From contig CAWIOX010000010.1 of assembly GCA_963837775.1 (NCBI GenBank), positions 1-64,000 of the forward strand: a stretch of DNA of 64,000 bases, in the 5' to 3' direction. The position numbers and the translations under genes are program-made. This stretch comes from CAWIOX01 sp963837775 (GTDB lineage: Bacteria; Pseudomonadota; Gammaproteobacteria; Burkholderiales; Burkholderiaceae_D). Shown piece after piece: positions 1 through 9,411 of this stretch (positions are counted from its first letter, which is position 1; each line of letters starts with the position of its first letter). Below the pieces are notes generated by a model that made no database searches, was not told the DNA's origin, and worked only from the letters and a program-made list of their open reading frames with translations.

Positions 1-225
1 CAGCGCCTGGCGAGCAGCTAGCAGACTGGCCGTATCGGTCGCATCGCAGGGCAGCAGCAAGGCTCGGTCAAAGCGAGGGCCTGCAGTTTGTCCACGCCGC
101 CGCGCCGACAGCGCCACCCGCGCGCCGCGCCCAGCCAGTTCGCGGGCCAGCGCCGCGCCGATGCCGCTGGAGGCGCCGACCAGCCAGACGCGCTTGCCGC
201 GCCAGTCGGTGATTTTCGGGTTCAT
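1..225 (-). CDS. Short-chain dehydrogenase/reductase, N-terminal part (runs off the window)
   Basis: The gene reads leftward from an ATG at 225 and leaves the window at base 1. The start encodes an SDR Rossmann fold, with a WLVGASSGIGAALA stretch (the TGxxxGIG-type NAD(P) motif) around residues 14-27 and an ALSAR strand after it. The frame slips near base 95, where the later text (LLLPCDATDTASL) is in another frame. It is the last gene of the operon that begins at 6464. SDRs occupy the same place in the photo-oxidative-stress operons of other proteobacteria. The catalytic YxxxK lies outside the window, so the reaction cannot be inferred. Confidence 0.7.
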   Translation of the reverse strand, partial: MNPKITDWRGKRVWLVGASSGIGAALARELAGRGARVALSARRRGQTAGPRFDRALLLPCDATDTASLLAARQAL

Positions 226-230
226 GGCCG

Positions 231-766
231 TTACTGCCGCTTGACGAAGGTCAGCGTGACGTCGCCCAGATGGAAGCCGAATTTGCGACATGTAGGAGCG
301 GTTCAGCATCACCTTGTCGTCCATCAGGAACATCCAGTCGTCGAAATCGACATTGTAGACCTTGCCGTCGACCGGCAGCGCCAGCACGTAGCGCCAGCGC
401 AGCGCATTGCCGGCGACTTCGCCGATCGCCTCGCCGACCACATCGTCGGCCGTGCCGCGGAAAGTGCCGTTCGCCTGCTTCGACCGAGGTCCAGACCCGG
501 CGCGAGGTGGTGCCGTCGGACCAGTTGAAGTGTTCGTCGAGCGACGCCGGTATCGCCCGTTCCAGCTGGCGTCGATGACGACATGGAAGCGCTTGTGCAC
601 TTCGCCCGAGCGCCCCTGGAACATGCCCCAGGCGTCGAGCGGTGCCGTTGAGATAGGGCTTGAGGTCGAGGGCCGGCTGTTCGGCGCGGTATTGCTCGAC
701 ACTGCGTCGCAGGCGCAGCCGCGCCAGAGCCAAGGGATAAGCGCAGCGAGCAGCGAGTAGTTTCAT
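231..766 (-). pseudogene. DUF3833 family lipoprotein-like protein, frameshifted
   Basis: Pieced together from several frames, the product is about 175 residues and matches the DUF3833 family. Recognisable pieces are LDLKPYLNGT, GMFQGRSGEVHKRF, DEHFNWSDGTTSRRVW, FRGTADDVVGEAIGEVAGNA, VDGKVYNVDFDDWMFLMDD and VTLTFVKRQ at the end. The family is associated with the outer envelope and has no proven function. The start ATG (764-766) overlaps the TGA of the upstream MFS gene as ATGA, which marks translational coupling. At least three frame changes are needed to read it through. Either the locus is decaying or the sequence here has indel errors. Confidence 0.6.
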
Positions 767-2006
767 GTCAGAATCTCCAGTGAATGGCGCCAGCGCCAGA
801 GCAAGCACGGCCGGCCAGCGTCTTGAAGCGCCAGCGGCAGCAGGCAGTAGGCAGACAGCGAGGGCGGCCGGCCCGGTCGCCGCTGCCCGGCACGTAGCCG
901 AGCCAGGCCGAGCAGCGGCAGGGCAAGGCCGGCGGCCAGCGCCAGGTTGAGCTTGGCGACCAGATTCCAGACCAGCCGAAACAGGCGCCGGCCTGCCCCT
1001 GGCCGCTCGCCGAGAGTCGGCCGGCGATGCGCCGCCGGCAAGCGCCAGATCGGCGCCGAGCGCCAGCCCGGAAGCAGGCAGATCGGCGGCGAACGGCCAG
1101 AGGTCGCCGCTGCCGAGCAGGCTGGCGCCGGCGAAGGCGGCGATCGACAGCGACGCATGCCGGCCAGCCAGGCGCGCACCCGGCCGAAGCGGCGCGCCAG
1201 CCTGCACCCAGAGCGGCAAGGAGCAGCCGCCGGCGAGGAAGTAAAGCGCCAGCAACGGGCCGCTCGCCGTTTCGGCGCCTGCAGCACGTCGGCGACGAAA
1301 AACAGCAACAGCGTGGCCGGCAGCGCGGCGGCGATGCCGTTGGCGACGAAGACCGTCAGCAGGCGACGAAAGGCGAGTCGGCAAAGACCCGGCGCAGGCT
1401 GGGCAGCAACGGCTGCCGGTGACCGGCGCGCGCAGCGCGCTGCCGGCGCGCCGACGCCGGCAAAGGTCAGCGCCGCCGCCAGCAGCAGCAGCGGCGGCAA
1501 GATCCAGCCCAGCAGCGACGATGCCCGCGCTCAGTTCGGCCGACAGCAGGCCGGGCAGCGCGGCCGCCAGCACCACGCCGAGCAGGCCGAAGCCTTCGCG
1601 GCTGGCGGTCAGCCGCGTGCGCCGGCCGGAAGTCGCCGCCGACATCGGCGCCCCAGGCCTGATAGGCGACCGTGGCCAGCCGAAAAGCCGAAGAAGGTCA
1701 GCAGCCAGTGAACCGCAGCAGCCAGGCGGCGGCGTCCTGCGGCCGGCGGATTGCAGCAGGGCGACGAAGCCGATGGCGAACGGCAGCCAGCGCCAACGCC
1801 AGCAGGCGCCGGCGCGGCACGCGGTCGCGCCAGCCAGCCCAGCCAGGGGTCGATGCCGGCGTCGAGCCAGCCGCGCGCCGAGCAGGATGGCGCCGAGCAG
1901 CGCCAGCTCATGCCCGGCCAGCTCGGCGTAGTAAGCGCGGCACATGGACGTAGATCGGCAGCGCCGCCAAGGCCAGCGGCAGGCCGAGCGCGCCGTAGGC
2001 GAGCAT
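763..2006 (-). pseudogene. MFS/GPH-type transporter, multiply frameshifted
   Basis: Hydrophobic segments typical of a 12-helix carrier appear in successive frames: MLAYGALGLPLALAALPIYV, HELALLGAILLGARL, FAIGFVALLQ, VFVANGIAAALPATLLLFFV, SGPLLALYFLAGG, NLVAKLNLALAAGLALPLLG and YCLLPLALK. The order and spacing fit the glycoside-pentoside-hexuronide/cation symporter branch of the MFS. The end overlaps the DUF3833 start. The start is uncertain; the first plausible ATG is at 2006, with an upstream in-frame stretch to about 2045. A transporter of this branch is a standard member of cfa/DUF1365 operons induced by singlet oxygen. Its substrate is unknown. Confidence 0.55.
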
Positions 2007-2031
2007 GCGGGCGCCGGTCAGCGCTGCGCGC

Positions 2032-2560
2032 TCAGACGGCCGTCGGCGCTTGCAGCAAGGCCGCGCGCAGATCCGGCGCGCTGGTTCTGGCGTCGAGCCA
2101 GATGGCGAAGAAGGCGCGGGCGAACGCCGGGTCGGCGATCTCGCCGATGCGCGGTCCGTTGAAGAAGAAACGCGCGCCTGCCCGGGCAGGTGCACGCCGA
2201 TGATGTGGTCGCCCGGCCGACATCGGGAAAGACCCGGCCATCTGCTCGCCCCAGCGCTGCAGCTGCGCGTCGTCGGCAGCCGAGCTTGCGGATTTCCTTG
2301 ACGCTGGCCTCGGCAATCGCCGCGCCGGCGATGTTGCGCCTGTAGGTCAGTTGCAGCGCCAGCGGCGGGCGCAGCGGATCGTCGCCGCCGCCCACAGCGT
2401 GGCCTCGTACACCGCGAAGCCGAAGCGGCGGAATTCGCCGCTGCCCCAGCGCTGCCAGGCCGGCGGTCGGGCCGTCGCTGCTCTGGCGGCCGGCCGTCGC
2501 GGCAGGCCTAGCGCCAGCGCGGCCGACGCGGCGACATGTGCCGCAGCGAGCAGGCGCTGT
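2032..2560 (-). pseudogene. Chalcone-isomerase-like domain protein, frameshifted
   Basis: The C-terminal third is readable: ADDAQLQRWGEQMAG, GARFFFNGPRIGEIADPAF and ARAFFAIWLDARTSAPDL. The middle appears in other frames (YEATLWA, PPLALQLTYRRNIAGAAI). This pattern (a Y-x-A-x-L-W region, LxLxYxRxI, then a FYNG-like turn and a FxxIWLD end) is that of bacterial chalcone-isomerase-like proteins, usually small periplasmic proteins encoded beside cfa-type methyltransferases. The gene lies directly between the methyltransferase stop (2566) and the MFS gene. Several indels break it. Confidence 0.55.
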
Positions 2561-2565
2561 CACGG

Positions 2566-3773
2566 CTAGCGGTGGCGCAGCTCGAACTGCATGACATCGA
2601 TGCATTGCCGCTGGAAAGCCGGCCTCGCAGTAAGCCAGATAGAAGCGCCAGAGGCGGTGGAAGCGCTCGTCGAAACCCAGCGCGGCGATCTCCGGCCAGC
2701 GTCGCTTCGAAGGCGCGGCGCCATTCGGCCAGCGTGCGGGCGTAGTCGCGGCCGAAGGCATAGTTCGCCGTGCACCGCCAGCCCTGCTCGCGCGGCCTGG
2801 CCGCGCGGAAGGCCGAGCGCGAGGGCAGCATGCCGCCGGGGAAGACGTATTGCTGGATGAAGTCGGTGCCGCGTGCGGTAGCGCGCGAACAGGTCGTCGC
2901 GGATGGTGATGCTCTGGACCACCGCCCGGCCGCCCGGGCTTCAGCGCCGCTGGCGACGGTCTTGAAGTAGGTCGGCCACCAGCGCTCGCCGACCGCCTCG
3001 AACATCTCGATCGACACGATGTGGTCGAACTGCTCGTCGGGTGTCGCGGTAGTCCTGCAGGCGCAGATCGGCCTGCCGGCACGCGCTGTCTGCGCCCACG
3101 TCGAGCTGCGCCGGCGACAGGGTCAGGCCGGTGACCTGCAGGCCCGTCTCGCGACCGCCAGTTCGGCAAAGCCGCCCCAGCCGCAGCCGATTTCCAGCAC
3201 GCGCTGCGCCCGGCTCGGCATGCAGGCGGTCGCAGGATGCGGCGGTACTTGGCGCGCTGCGCCGTTTCCAGCGTCGCCGTCGTCGACGGCGCGGTAGAGC
3301 GGCGCCGGAATAGCTCATGCGTCGGGTCGAGCCAGAGCTGGTAGAAGTCGTTGCCGAGATCGTAGTGGGCCATGATGTTGCGCTTGCTGCCGGCCCGGCT
3401 GTTGCGGTTCAGCCAGTGGCGCACGCGCGCCGCCAGCAGGCTGCGCCAGGAGCCGTAGACCGCCTTCTCAGCGCGTCGCGGTTGCTGGCCAGCAGCGTCA
3501 GCAGGCCGGTGAGTCGGGCTGAATCCCAGTGGCCGTCGATATAGGCCTCGGCCAGGCCGATGTCGCCGCGCGCCAGCACCTGCGCCGAACATCGCCTCGT
3601 CATGCACCTGCATGGCGTGACGCCGTGCTCGCCGTCGCCGAACAGGCGCGCTGGAACCGTCGGGCAGGCGCGACTTCGAGCATGCCGCCGGCAGCTTCGT
3701 CGAGCAGCTCGAAAACCAGGCGGGTATCGCGGGCCGGCTGTCGCCGCCGGCGCAGGGTCAGCGTGTTGTTCAT
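2566..3773 (-). pseudogene. cfa: Cyclopropane-fatty-acyl-phospholipid synthase family methyltransferase, frameshifted
   Basis: The reconstructed protein of about 400 residues has the CFA synthase order: an N-terminal domain (ARGDIGLAEAYIDGHWDS), the linker NIMAHYDLGNDFYQLWLDPT, the SAM-binding region (LEIGCGWGG-like, split by frameshifts), the SIEMFEAVGERWWPTYF helix, and the C-terminal FHRLWRFYLAYCEAGFQRQ followed by the stop. Enzymes of this family methylate unsaturated acyl chains of membrane phospholipids with SAM. In singlet-oxygen operons they feed cyclopropane or methylated/furan fatty acid formation. The ATG (3771-3773) overlaps the DUF1365 stop as ATGA. At least five indels are required. 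The inner core is clear enough for family assignment. Confidence 0.75.
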
Positions 3774-4552
3774 TTGCTGATTCCTCGAAGGGGTTGCGTA
3801 ACGGGACTGGGTGCGCACGAGAAACGGCACGCCCTTGAGCCAGAGTGCAGGGCCTGCCAGTGGATGCGGAAGATCACGCCGGCGGTCAGCAGGGGCATGC
3901 GCAGGAAGGCGCCGAGCAGGGCGCGCGTGGTCCAGCGCGCGTGCGCTTGCCGGCGATCGCGGTCAGCAGCAGTCGCCCTCGGCGTCGTCGTAGTCGATGC
4001 GCGCCACGCGGCACCGTGCTGCGCTGCAAGGTGGAAGCGGAAGCGGTAGCCGCCCTCGACCTCGCAGAAGGGCGAGACATGGAAGACCTTGCTCGCGCGC
4101 ATGTCCTGCGCCATCGCGCAGGCGGCGCCATCGGCGTTGTGCAGCAGGTAGTTGTGGCGCCCGCCGAAGGTGTTGTTGACTTCGGCCAGCACGGCGATCA
4201 AGCGCGCCGTCGCGGTCGTGGCAGAACCAGAAGCTGACCGGATTGAAGACGATAGCCGAGCACGCGCGGGAAGCACTGCAGCACGATCTCGCCGTCGGCG
4301 CGGCAGGCCGTCGCTCGCGCAGCAGTGCCTGAATCCACGGCAGCAGCGGCTGCCGTCGCGCGGCGCCGTGGTCGCGCTGGCGGAAACTGAGCAGGTTGCA
4401 GCGGTCGACCGAGAAAATGCGCGCATTTCCGGCTCGCCAGATCGCGCAGCGGCAGCTGCACGAAGAAGACCGGATAGACGAAGGCATTGACCACCGGGCG
4501 CAGGCGCCGGTGCATGACGTGGCCGAAGAAGAGTCGGCGGCGTGCAGGTCAT
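3770..4552 (-). pseudogene. DUF1365 family protein, frameshifted
   Basis: Readable blocks match DUF1365: MHRRLRPVVNAFVYPVFFVQL, PLLPWIQALLRERG, LQCFPRVLGY, FNPVSFWFCHDRDGA, IAVLAEVNNTFGGRHNYLL, SKVFHVSPFCEVEGGYRFRF and IFRIHWQAL. Members of about 260 residues are always neighbours of FAD amine-oxidase-like proteins and CFA-type methyltransferases, and their biochemical role is unproven. The start at 4552 lies just after the stop of the oxidase (4561), and the end overlaps the cfa start. About four indels break the frame. Confidence 0.7.
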
Positions 4553-4560
4553 GCGCGCTC

Positions 4561-5885
4561 TCAGGCACTCGCCAGTTCGCGGCGGCCGCCGCGGCTCGCC
4601 CTGCCACGGGCGCCTGGATGCCCAGGCCGTTGGCCACGCGCAGCGCCGACTTCAGGCCGTCCTCGTGGAAGCCGTAGCTGCCCCAGGCGCCGGCCAGCCA
4701 GATGCCGTTCTCGCCCTGCACCTCGGCCAGCTTGCTGCTGGGCGGCGATGGCCGGGCCGTCGAAGATCGGATGGGCGTAGTCGAACTCGGCGATCACCTT
4801 GGCCGGGTCCGGCTCGCGCGCCGGGTTCAGGGTGACGACGACCGGCGTTTTGAAGGGCAGCGGCTGCAGCGGTTGATCAGGTAGGACACGCCGACCGGCT
4901 GCTCGCCCGGCGTCGCCGCTGGCCGGCAAAGTAATTCCACGCCGACCACAGCTTTTCGTCGCGCGGCAGCAGGCGCGGATCGGTATGCAGCACGGCGCGG
5001 TTGGGCTGGTAGCGGATGGCGCCGAGCAGCACGTCGCGCTGGCCGTCGCTGGCCGTGAAGCCGAGAATGGCCAGGGACTGGTCGCTGTGGCAGGCCATGC
5101 ACCACCTGGTCGAAATGCTCGCTGCCGTCGCGGCATGCGTCACGCGCAGGCCGTCGCCGTCGCGCGTCACGGCACTGCACCGGGCAGGCCAGGCGGATGT
5201 CGTCGAGCTGCGCGGCGATCTTGCGCACATACTCGCGGCCGCCGCCCTGCACCGTGCGCCACAGCGGCCGGTCGAAAACCTGCAGCAGGCCATGGTTCTG
5301 GCAGAAGCGCATGAAGGTGGCGAGCGGCATAGTCGCAGCATCTGGCCGGTCGGGCAGGACCAGATCGCGGCGGCCATCGGCAGCAGGTACCAGTCGGCGA
5401 AAGCGCGGCGAATAGCGGCCTGCGCTCAGGAAGTCGCGCAGGCTGCGCTCGTTGTCGGGATGCGTCGCGCAGCCAGGCCGTGCTCTCGCGGTTGAAGCGC
5501 AGGATGTCGGACAGCATGCGCCAGAAAGCCGGGCGCAGCAGGTTGCGCTTCTGCGCCGAAAACGGTGGCCAGGCTGCTGCCGGCCCATTCGAGATCGGGG
5601 TTCTCGAGGCTGACGGCGAAGGACATCTCGGTCTCGACGCTGTCCACGCCCAGCTGCTCGAACATGCGCGATCAGGTTGGGATAGGTCTTGTCGTTGAAG
5701 ACCAGGAAGCCGGTATCGACCGGATGCGTTTTGCCTTCCAGCGTGACGTCGACCGTGTTGGTGTGGCCGCCGAGGTAGCTGCCGGCCTCGAACAGGGTCA
5801 CGTCATGCTGGCGGCTCAGCAGCCAGGCACTGGCCAGACCGGAAATGCCGGCGCCGACGACGGCGATGCGCTGTTTTTGCTTCAT
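4561..5885 (-). pseudogene. FAD-dependent amine-oxidase-like protein (NAD(P)-binding), frameshifted
   Basis: The N-terminus is clean: IAVVGAGISGLASAWLLS (dinucleotide motif, residues 6-23), an FEAGSYLGGHTNTV adenine-end motif and HPVDTGFLVFNDKTYPNLI. Later blocks in other frames continue the family: SFAVSLENPDLEWAGSSL, MLSDILRFN, AAAIWSCPTGQML, FCQNHGLLQVFDRPLW, VQGGGREYVRKIA, VLHTDPRLLPRDEKLWSAWN and GIWLAGAWGSYGFHEDGLKS. This is the cyclopropane/carotene-desaturase-like oxidoreductase that accompanies DUF1365 and cfa. The start was taken at 5885 because GGAG lies eight bases upstream, rather than at the ATG at 5903. About six frame changes are present. Confidence 0.75.
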
Positions 5886-5906
5886 GGTTTCAACTCCGGA
5901 CATGGC

Positions 5907-6464
5907 TTATTTGAGAAAGGCGTCGATGCGGGCGAGCAAGACCTTGTCGTCCGGCTTGGTCATGCTGCCGAAGGCGATGACCTGCGTTGCATCGCGATTG
6001 ATCAGGTATTTGTGGAAATTCCAGTGCGGCGTGCTGCCGGTGATCTCGGCCAGTTGCAGGTAGAAGGGATTGGCCTGCTTGCCCTTGACCACGCTCTTGG
6101 CAACCATCGGAAACTGCACGCCGTAGGTCAGGCGGCAGAAATCGGCAATCTCCTTGCTGCTGCCCGGCTCTTGCTCGCCGAAATCGTTCGAGGGAAAACC
6201 GAGCACGACCAGGCCCTTGTCCTTGAGCCGCGCATAGAGCTTTTCCAGGCCGTCGTACTGCGAAGTAAAGCCGCAGTAGCTCGCCGTATTGACGACCAGT
6301 ATGACCTTGCCCTGATACTGGCAAAGCGGCATCGGCGCGCCGTCCTGCAGATTGGCAAAGCTGTGCTTGAGCAGGGACGGGCATTCGCCCGCCAGGGCGA
6401 GCGGCGCAACGCTGAGGGAAAGCAGGCCGGCGATACTGAATAGACGCTTGATCCGGGAAATCAT
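5907..6464 (-). CDS. Glutathione peroxidase family protein, exported
   Basis: An intact 185-residue protein with a signal peptide (about residues 1-25, ending in a run of Ala/Leu before GEC). The peroxidatic cysteine is Cys64 in NTASYCGFT. The FPSNDFGEQEPG block supplies the Gln, and WNFHKYL supplies the Trp of the catalytic triad. Such enzymes reduce peroxides with thiols, and export suggests protection of envelope lipids. The start at 6464 was chosen for the GGAG just upstream; the longer in-frame start at 6494 would overlap the operator. It is the first gene of the leftward operon. Its stop lies 21 bases before the oxidase start. Unlike everything downstream it contains no frameshift. Confidence 0.88.
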   Translation of the reverse strand: MISRIKRLFSIAGLLSLSVAPLALAGECPSLLKHSFANLQDGAPMPLCQYQGKVILVVNTASYCGFTSQYDGLEKLYARLKDKGLVVLGFPSNDFGEQEPGSSKEIADFCRLTYGVQFPMVAKSVVKGKQANPFYLQLAEITGSTPHWNFHKYLINRDATQVIAFGSMTKPDDKVLLARIDAFLK

Positions 6465-6476
6465 GTCCAACTCCGT

Positions 6477-6570
6477 TTTGTTTGTCATGGACAAAATAAG
6501 TATTTGTTCGTAACATAGCCAGAAAAAGTTGGCTTGTCAACGGATTTTCTAACATTTGTTCAGGACAAAT
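6477..6570. promoter_or_regulatory. Divergent promoter with three TTTGT-N5-ACAAA-like operators
   Basis: Between the peroxidase and the MerR regulator lie TTTGTCATGGACAAA (6481-6495), TTTGTTCGTAACATA (6503-6517, one mismatch in the right arm) and TTTGTTCAGGACAAA (6555-6569). The last ends one base before the regulator's ATG, so binding there would block its own expression. The first sits just upstream of the peroxidase. Inverted pentamers spaced by five bases suit a dimeric MerR-type protein. That LitR binds here is inference. Confidence 0.65.
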
Positions 6571-7487
6571 ATGAACACCTTGCATTTCAATATCGCCGCC
6601 GTTGAACGCGAAACCGGCCTCTCCAAGGATGTCCTGCGCATGTGGGAACGTCGCTATGGCTTTCCACTGCCGGAGCGCGACGGCAATGGCGAACGGCTCT
6701 ACCCGGCCGCCCAGCTCGACCGTCTGCGCCTGATCAAACGCCTGATGGATCAAGGACATCGGCCAGGCAAGCTGATTGCAGCCTCGAACGAGGAACTCGC
6801 CCAGCTCGCCCCGCGGCTTCGGCCAGTCGCCCGCCAGCCCCGGCAGAAAGCGCAGAAGACCTCGGCGAATTGTTGGCGCTGATCAAACAGCACGACGCCG
6901 CCGGCTACCAGCAGGCCATGCAGCAACGCCTGGCGCGCCAAGGTTTTCAGCATTTTGTCCAGGACACCGTGGCTTCACTCACCCGACAGGTCGGCGAAGC
7001 CTGGCAAGACGGCAGGCTCGAAGTCTTCGAAGAACATCTGTTTACCGAGCTGACCAAGCGCCTACTGCGCCAGGCCATCGCCACCCTGCCCGGCGGCAGC
7101 GGCAGCCGCAGCCGCAGCCCGCGCATCGTGCTGACCACCGTGCCGGACGAGCAGCACGTACTCGGCCTGCTGATGGTCGAAGGCTTGTTCGCACTGGAAG
7201 GCGCCGAATGCATACCGCTCGGCACGCAGATGCCCTTACGCGAGATCAGCCGCGCCGCAGTTGCACATCAGGCCGATATAGTCGCCCTCTCTTTCTCGAC
7301 GGCTTTTCCTCGCCGCCAGATTTCCGGCGTACTGGAACAATTGCGCCAAATGCTGCCGACCAACACCGCGCTCTGGATTGGCGGTCAGGGTGCCGCAGGG
7401 CATTCAACAAGTGAGGACTTCCGCGTTCTTCACAGCTTAGATGACGCGCTTTATAGCCTTGCCAAGTGGCGCGAAATCTCTATATGA
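6571..7487 (+). pseudogene. litR: LitR/CarH-type MerR regulator with cobalamin-binding domain (one frameshift)
   Basis: Residues 1-70 are a MerR winged helix (AAVERETGLSKDVLRMWERRYGFP). After a frameshift near base 6830, in the linker, the C-terminal half is a B12-binding module. It has W-x9-EH (WQDGRLEVFEEH, the helix-bundle signature of light-sensing CarH/LitR), then ExHxxG (DEQHVLG), SFS and the GG of WIGGQG, the usual adenosylcobalamin-binding set. Known homologues bind AdoCbl as dark-state tetramer repressors released by light. It is transcribed away from the peroxidase-cfa operon and is probably its repressor. The frameshift falls in the non-conserved linker and may be a sequencing indel. 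Confidence 0.82.
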
Positions 7488-7975
7488 CCCAGTCCAATAA
7501 TGGTGAAGTTGGTTCCGCTCGGCGGCTATTAATCATAATCAGCGTCGGAACGGCAGGTAATCAAAGCATTGCGGCCAGATTTTTACCGGCGAACCAAGGT
7601 CAACTATGGCCGAGGTGCCGAAATGGATCATCAGACAACCCTTAACAGGAGCGGCCCTTCTGGTGTCCGGTCCTGAGAAAAATTGACCGGCTACTTGGCC
7701 GGACTGAGTCAGTCATTACCCCCGTCCAAGGAGGGTAGCGCCACTGGTTGCACCGCACAACAAGAACCTTGCTTGACGTGGCAAGTTTGAAATGCGAAAG
7801 GGTGGCAAGATCGTCGTGCGAATTGGTGGCAGCATCAATGCGAATATGCACAGCTTGGCCCAGACCCCGTAAAAGCTCACCCATCAGGCCTGAATTTCCG
7901 TTAAGGCGCCTCGAATACCGCTCATTTTTCAACAATTTCGGGTGGCGACCACATCGCTCAAACGGTCTTGCGAAC
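7488..7975. other. Intergenic stretch without an assignable gene
   Basis: Almost 490 bases between the regulator and the integrase 3' end. A minus-strand open stretch (7642-7935) has a GLMGELLRGLGQAVHIRIDAATN segment that I do not recognise and no convincing ribosome site. The text around 7660-7700 looks like a transposon end. No tRNA fold is evident, although this is where an attachment site for the adjacent integrase might lie. Confidence 0.4.
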
Positions 7976-9146
7976 TCATGCTGACCCCGGATTTTCCAGC
8001 GACGTCATCAACTCGTCATGCCGCTCCTTGTCGCTCTTGTGCAGGTAAGTCGCGGTAGTCGACAGGCTGGCGTGGCCGGCGGTGTCCTGCAGCGTCTTCA
8101 GCGCCACCCCATTGTTCGCATGGGTGGTCAGCATCGTATGGCGCAACCAGTGCGCCGACGCATTCCTCAACGCCGCCGCCGCATCGGCATCGCCATCGCC
8201 GTCGGCCAATTCTGCCGCCACCGCAAACAAGCCCTTGATCGCATTCGACGCCGCCTCATCCGTCACCGCTACCAGCTGCCGGCCGCGCGTATTCAAGATC
8301 AACGGCGTCGCATCGTCGCGCGACGTTTTCGGGAGCAGCGCGAACGCCTGCCGATAGTCGTGGAACGCGGCCAGCATCTCCGGTGACACCGGCAGCCTTC
8401 TCGGTTTCGCGCCCTTGCCGACGACGTCGAGCCACCAGCGGCCGTCGCCTTCGGTGTAGATCGCGCCCATGGTCGCCGCGACGATTTCGGACAGCCTGGC
8501 GCCGGTCGTGAGGTAGGCGATGAACAGGAAGCGTTCGCGCGCCCGGGCCTTGATTGCCGCCGGGGATTTTGGCGGGCAGCGCGTCGATCGCCGCATACAC
8601 GAAATCGATCGCCATCACGCTCAGATAACGCGTCACGCGCGCCTCGCGCGGCGTCTTGATGTTCTTCACCAGCGATCCCGCATTGCGGCGCAGGTAGCCG
8701 GCATTGGTCGCAAAGGTCAGCAGCGCCTTCACGACCCGGAACGCCTGGCGCGCGCTGGGCTCCGACAGCGCCCCGGAAAACGGCCGCCAGCGCGCATCGT
8801 TTCTCGGCCAGCGGGTTGGCGACACCCATTGCACGGCCGGCTGCGGGTCGCGCAGCCAGTCCTTGTAGGCGGAGAGGTCCTCGACCCGCAGCGCGCGCAG
8901 CGTCTTGCCGTGCGCCTGGCACCACAGCAAGAAGCGCCCCAGCTCGGTCTTCGTGGATTTCAGCGTGGTCGGCGCCAGTTCGGCGTGATACAGGAACGCG
9001 CGCGCGATCTCCGAGTCGGTTTGCGCCGCAACCAGCGCATCATCTTCATCGCCGTGAAACAATGTTGCGTCCGCAACGACGCGTCCCGCTGCGCTGCAAG
9101 CCAATGCCGGCAAGGGTTCCAGGTCAATTGGATCGAACAGAGCCAT
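7976..9146 (-). pseudogene. Tyrosine-type site-specific integrase/recombinase (one frameshift)
   Basis: About 390 residues. The N-terminal SAM-like core-binding domain (ARAFLYHAELAPTTLKSTKTEL, FLLWCQAHGKTL) is followed by the catalytic domain. Arg I sits in TTGARLSEIV, the His-x-x-Arg box in HWLRHTMLTTHA, and the second His and nucleophile Tyr in GHASLSTTATYLH. The two halves are in different frames, with the slip near 8570 (AALPAKI into PAAIKARAR). All catalytic residues are otherwise present. It diverges from a KfrA-like gene across an AT-rich repeat region. This pairing suggests an integrating element or plasmid-derived module. The start at 9146 gives the MALFDPIDLEPLP N-terminus. Confidence 0.8.
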
Positions 9147-9411
9147 GATTGTTCCACGGTAAAAAAGCGGCAAAAGTGCGCAAGTTGACTATCTTGCCAC
9201 AAAACATCGAGATTATAAACAGTAATCTCGATTAGTATCGTCATTTCGTATTTATAATTACGTTTTAATTACGTAAAAATAATTACTTAATCAACCGGAA
9301 AATAGTATGATCCGCTGTCATTGACCGGCGTTGATGCGCCTGGCGCACGTTGCAGGAGTCCATGCACAAGTCCATGGCCATTGTTTCATCATCCGCAGCA
9401 AGGAGTCCCAC
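9147..9411. promoter_or_regulatory. AT-rich divergent control region with palindrome and direct repeats
   Basis: This region is strikingly AT-rich compared with both flanks. ATCGAGATTA and TAATCTCGAT form perfect 10-base arms around a 7-base loop (9206-9232). Three direct repeats of TAATTACGT/TAATTACTT stand at 9255-9263, 9266-9274 and 9280-9288. KfrA proteins are known to bind repeats in their own promoters, so these are candidate operators. An origin or recombination site is also possible. AAGGAG at about 9400-9405 precedes the kfrA-like ATG. Confidence 0.6.

Noticed and set aside
251..1945. Long uninterrupted minus-strand reading frames across the first 3.6 kb (for example 251-1945 and 2018-3613)
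   Set aside because: They are Arg/Ala/Pro-rich mixtures of correct and wrong frames at high GC; real protein blocks switch frame inside them, so they are not true genes as single frames.
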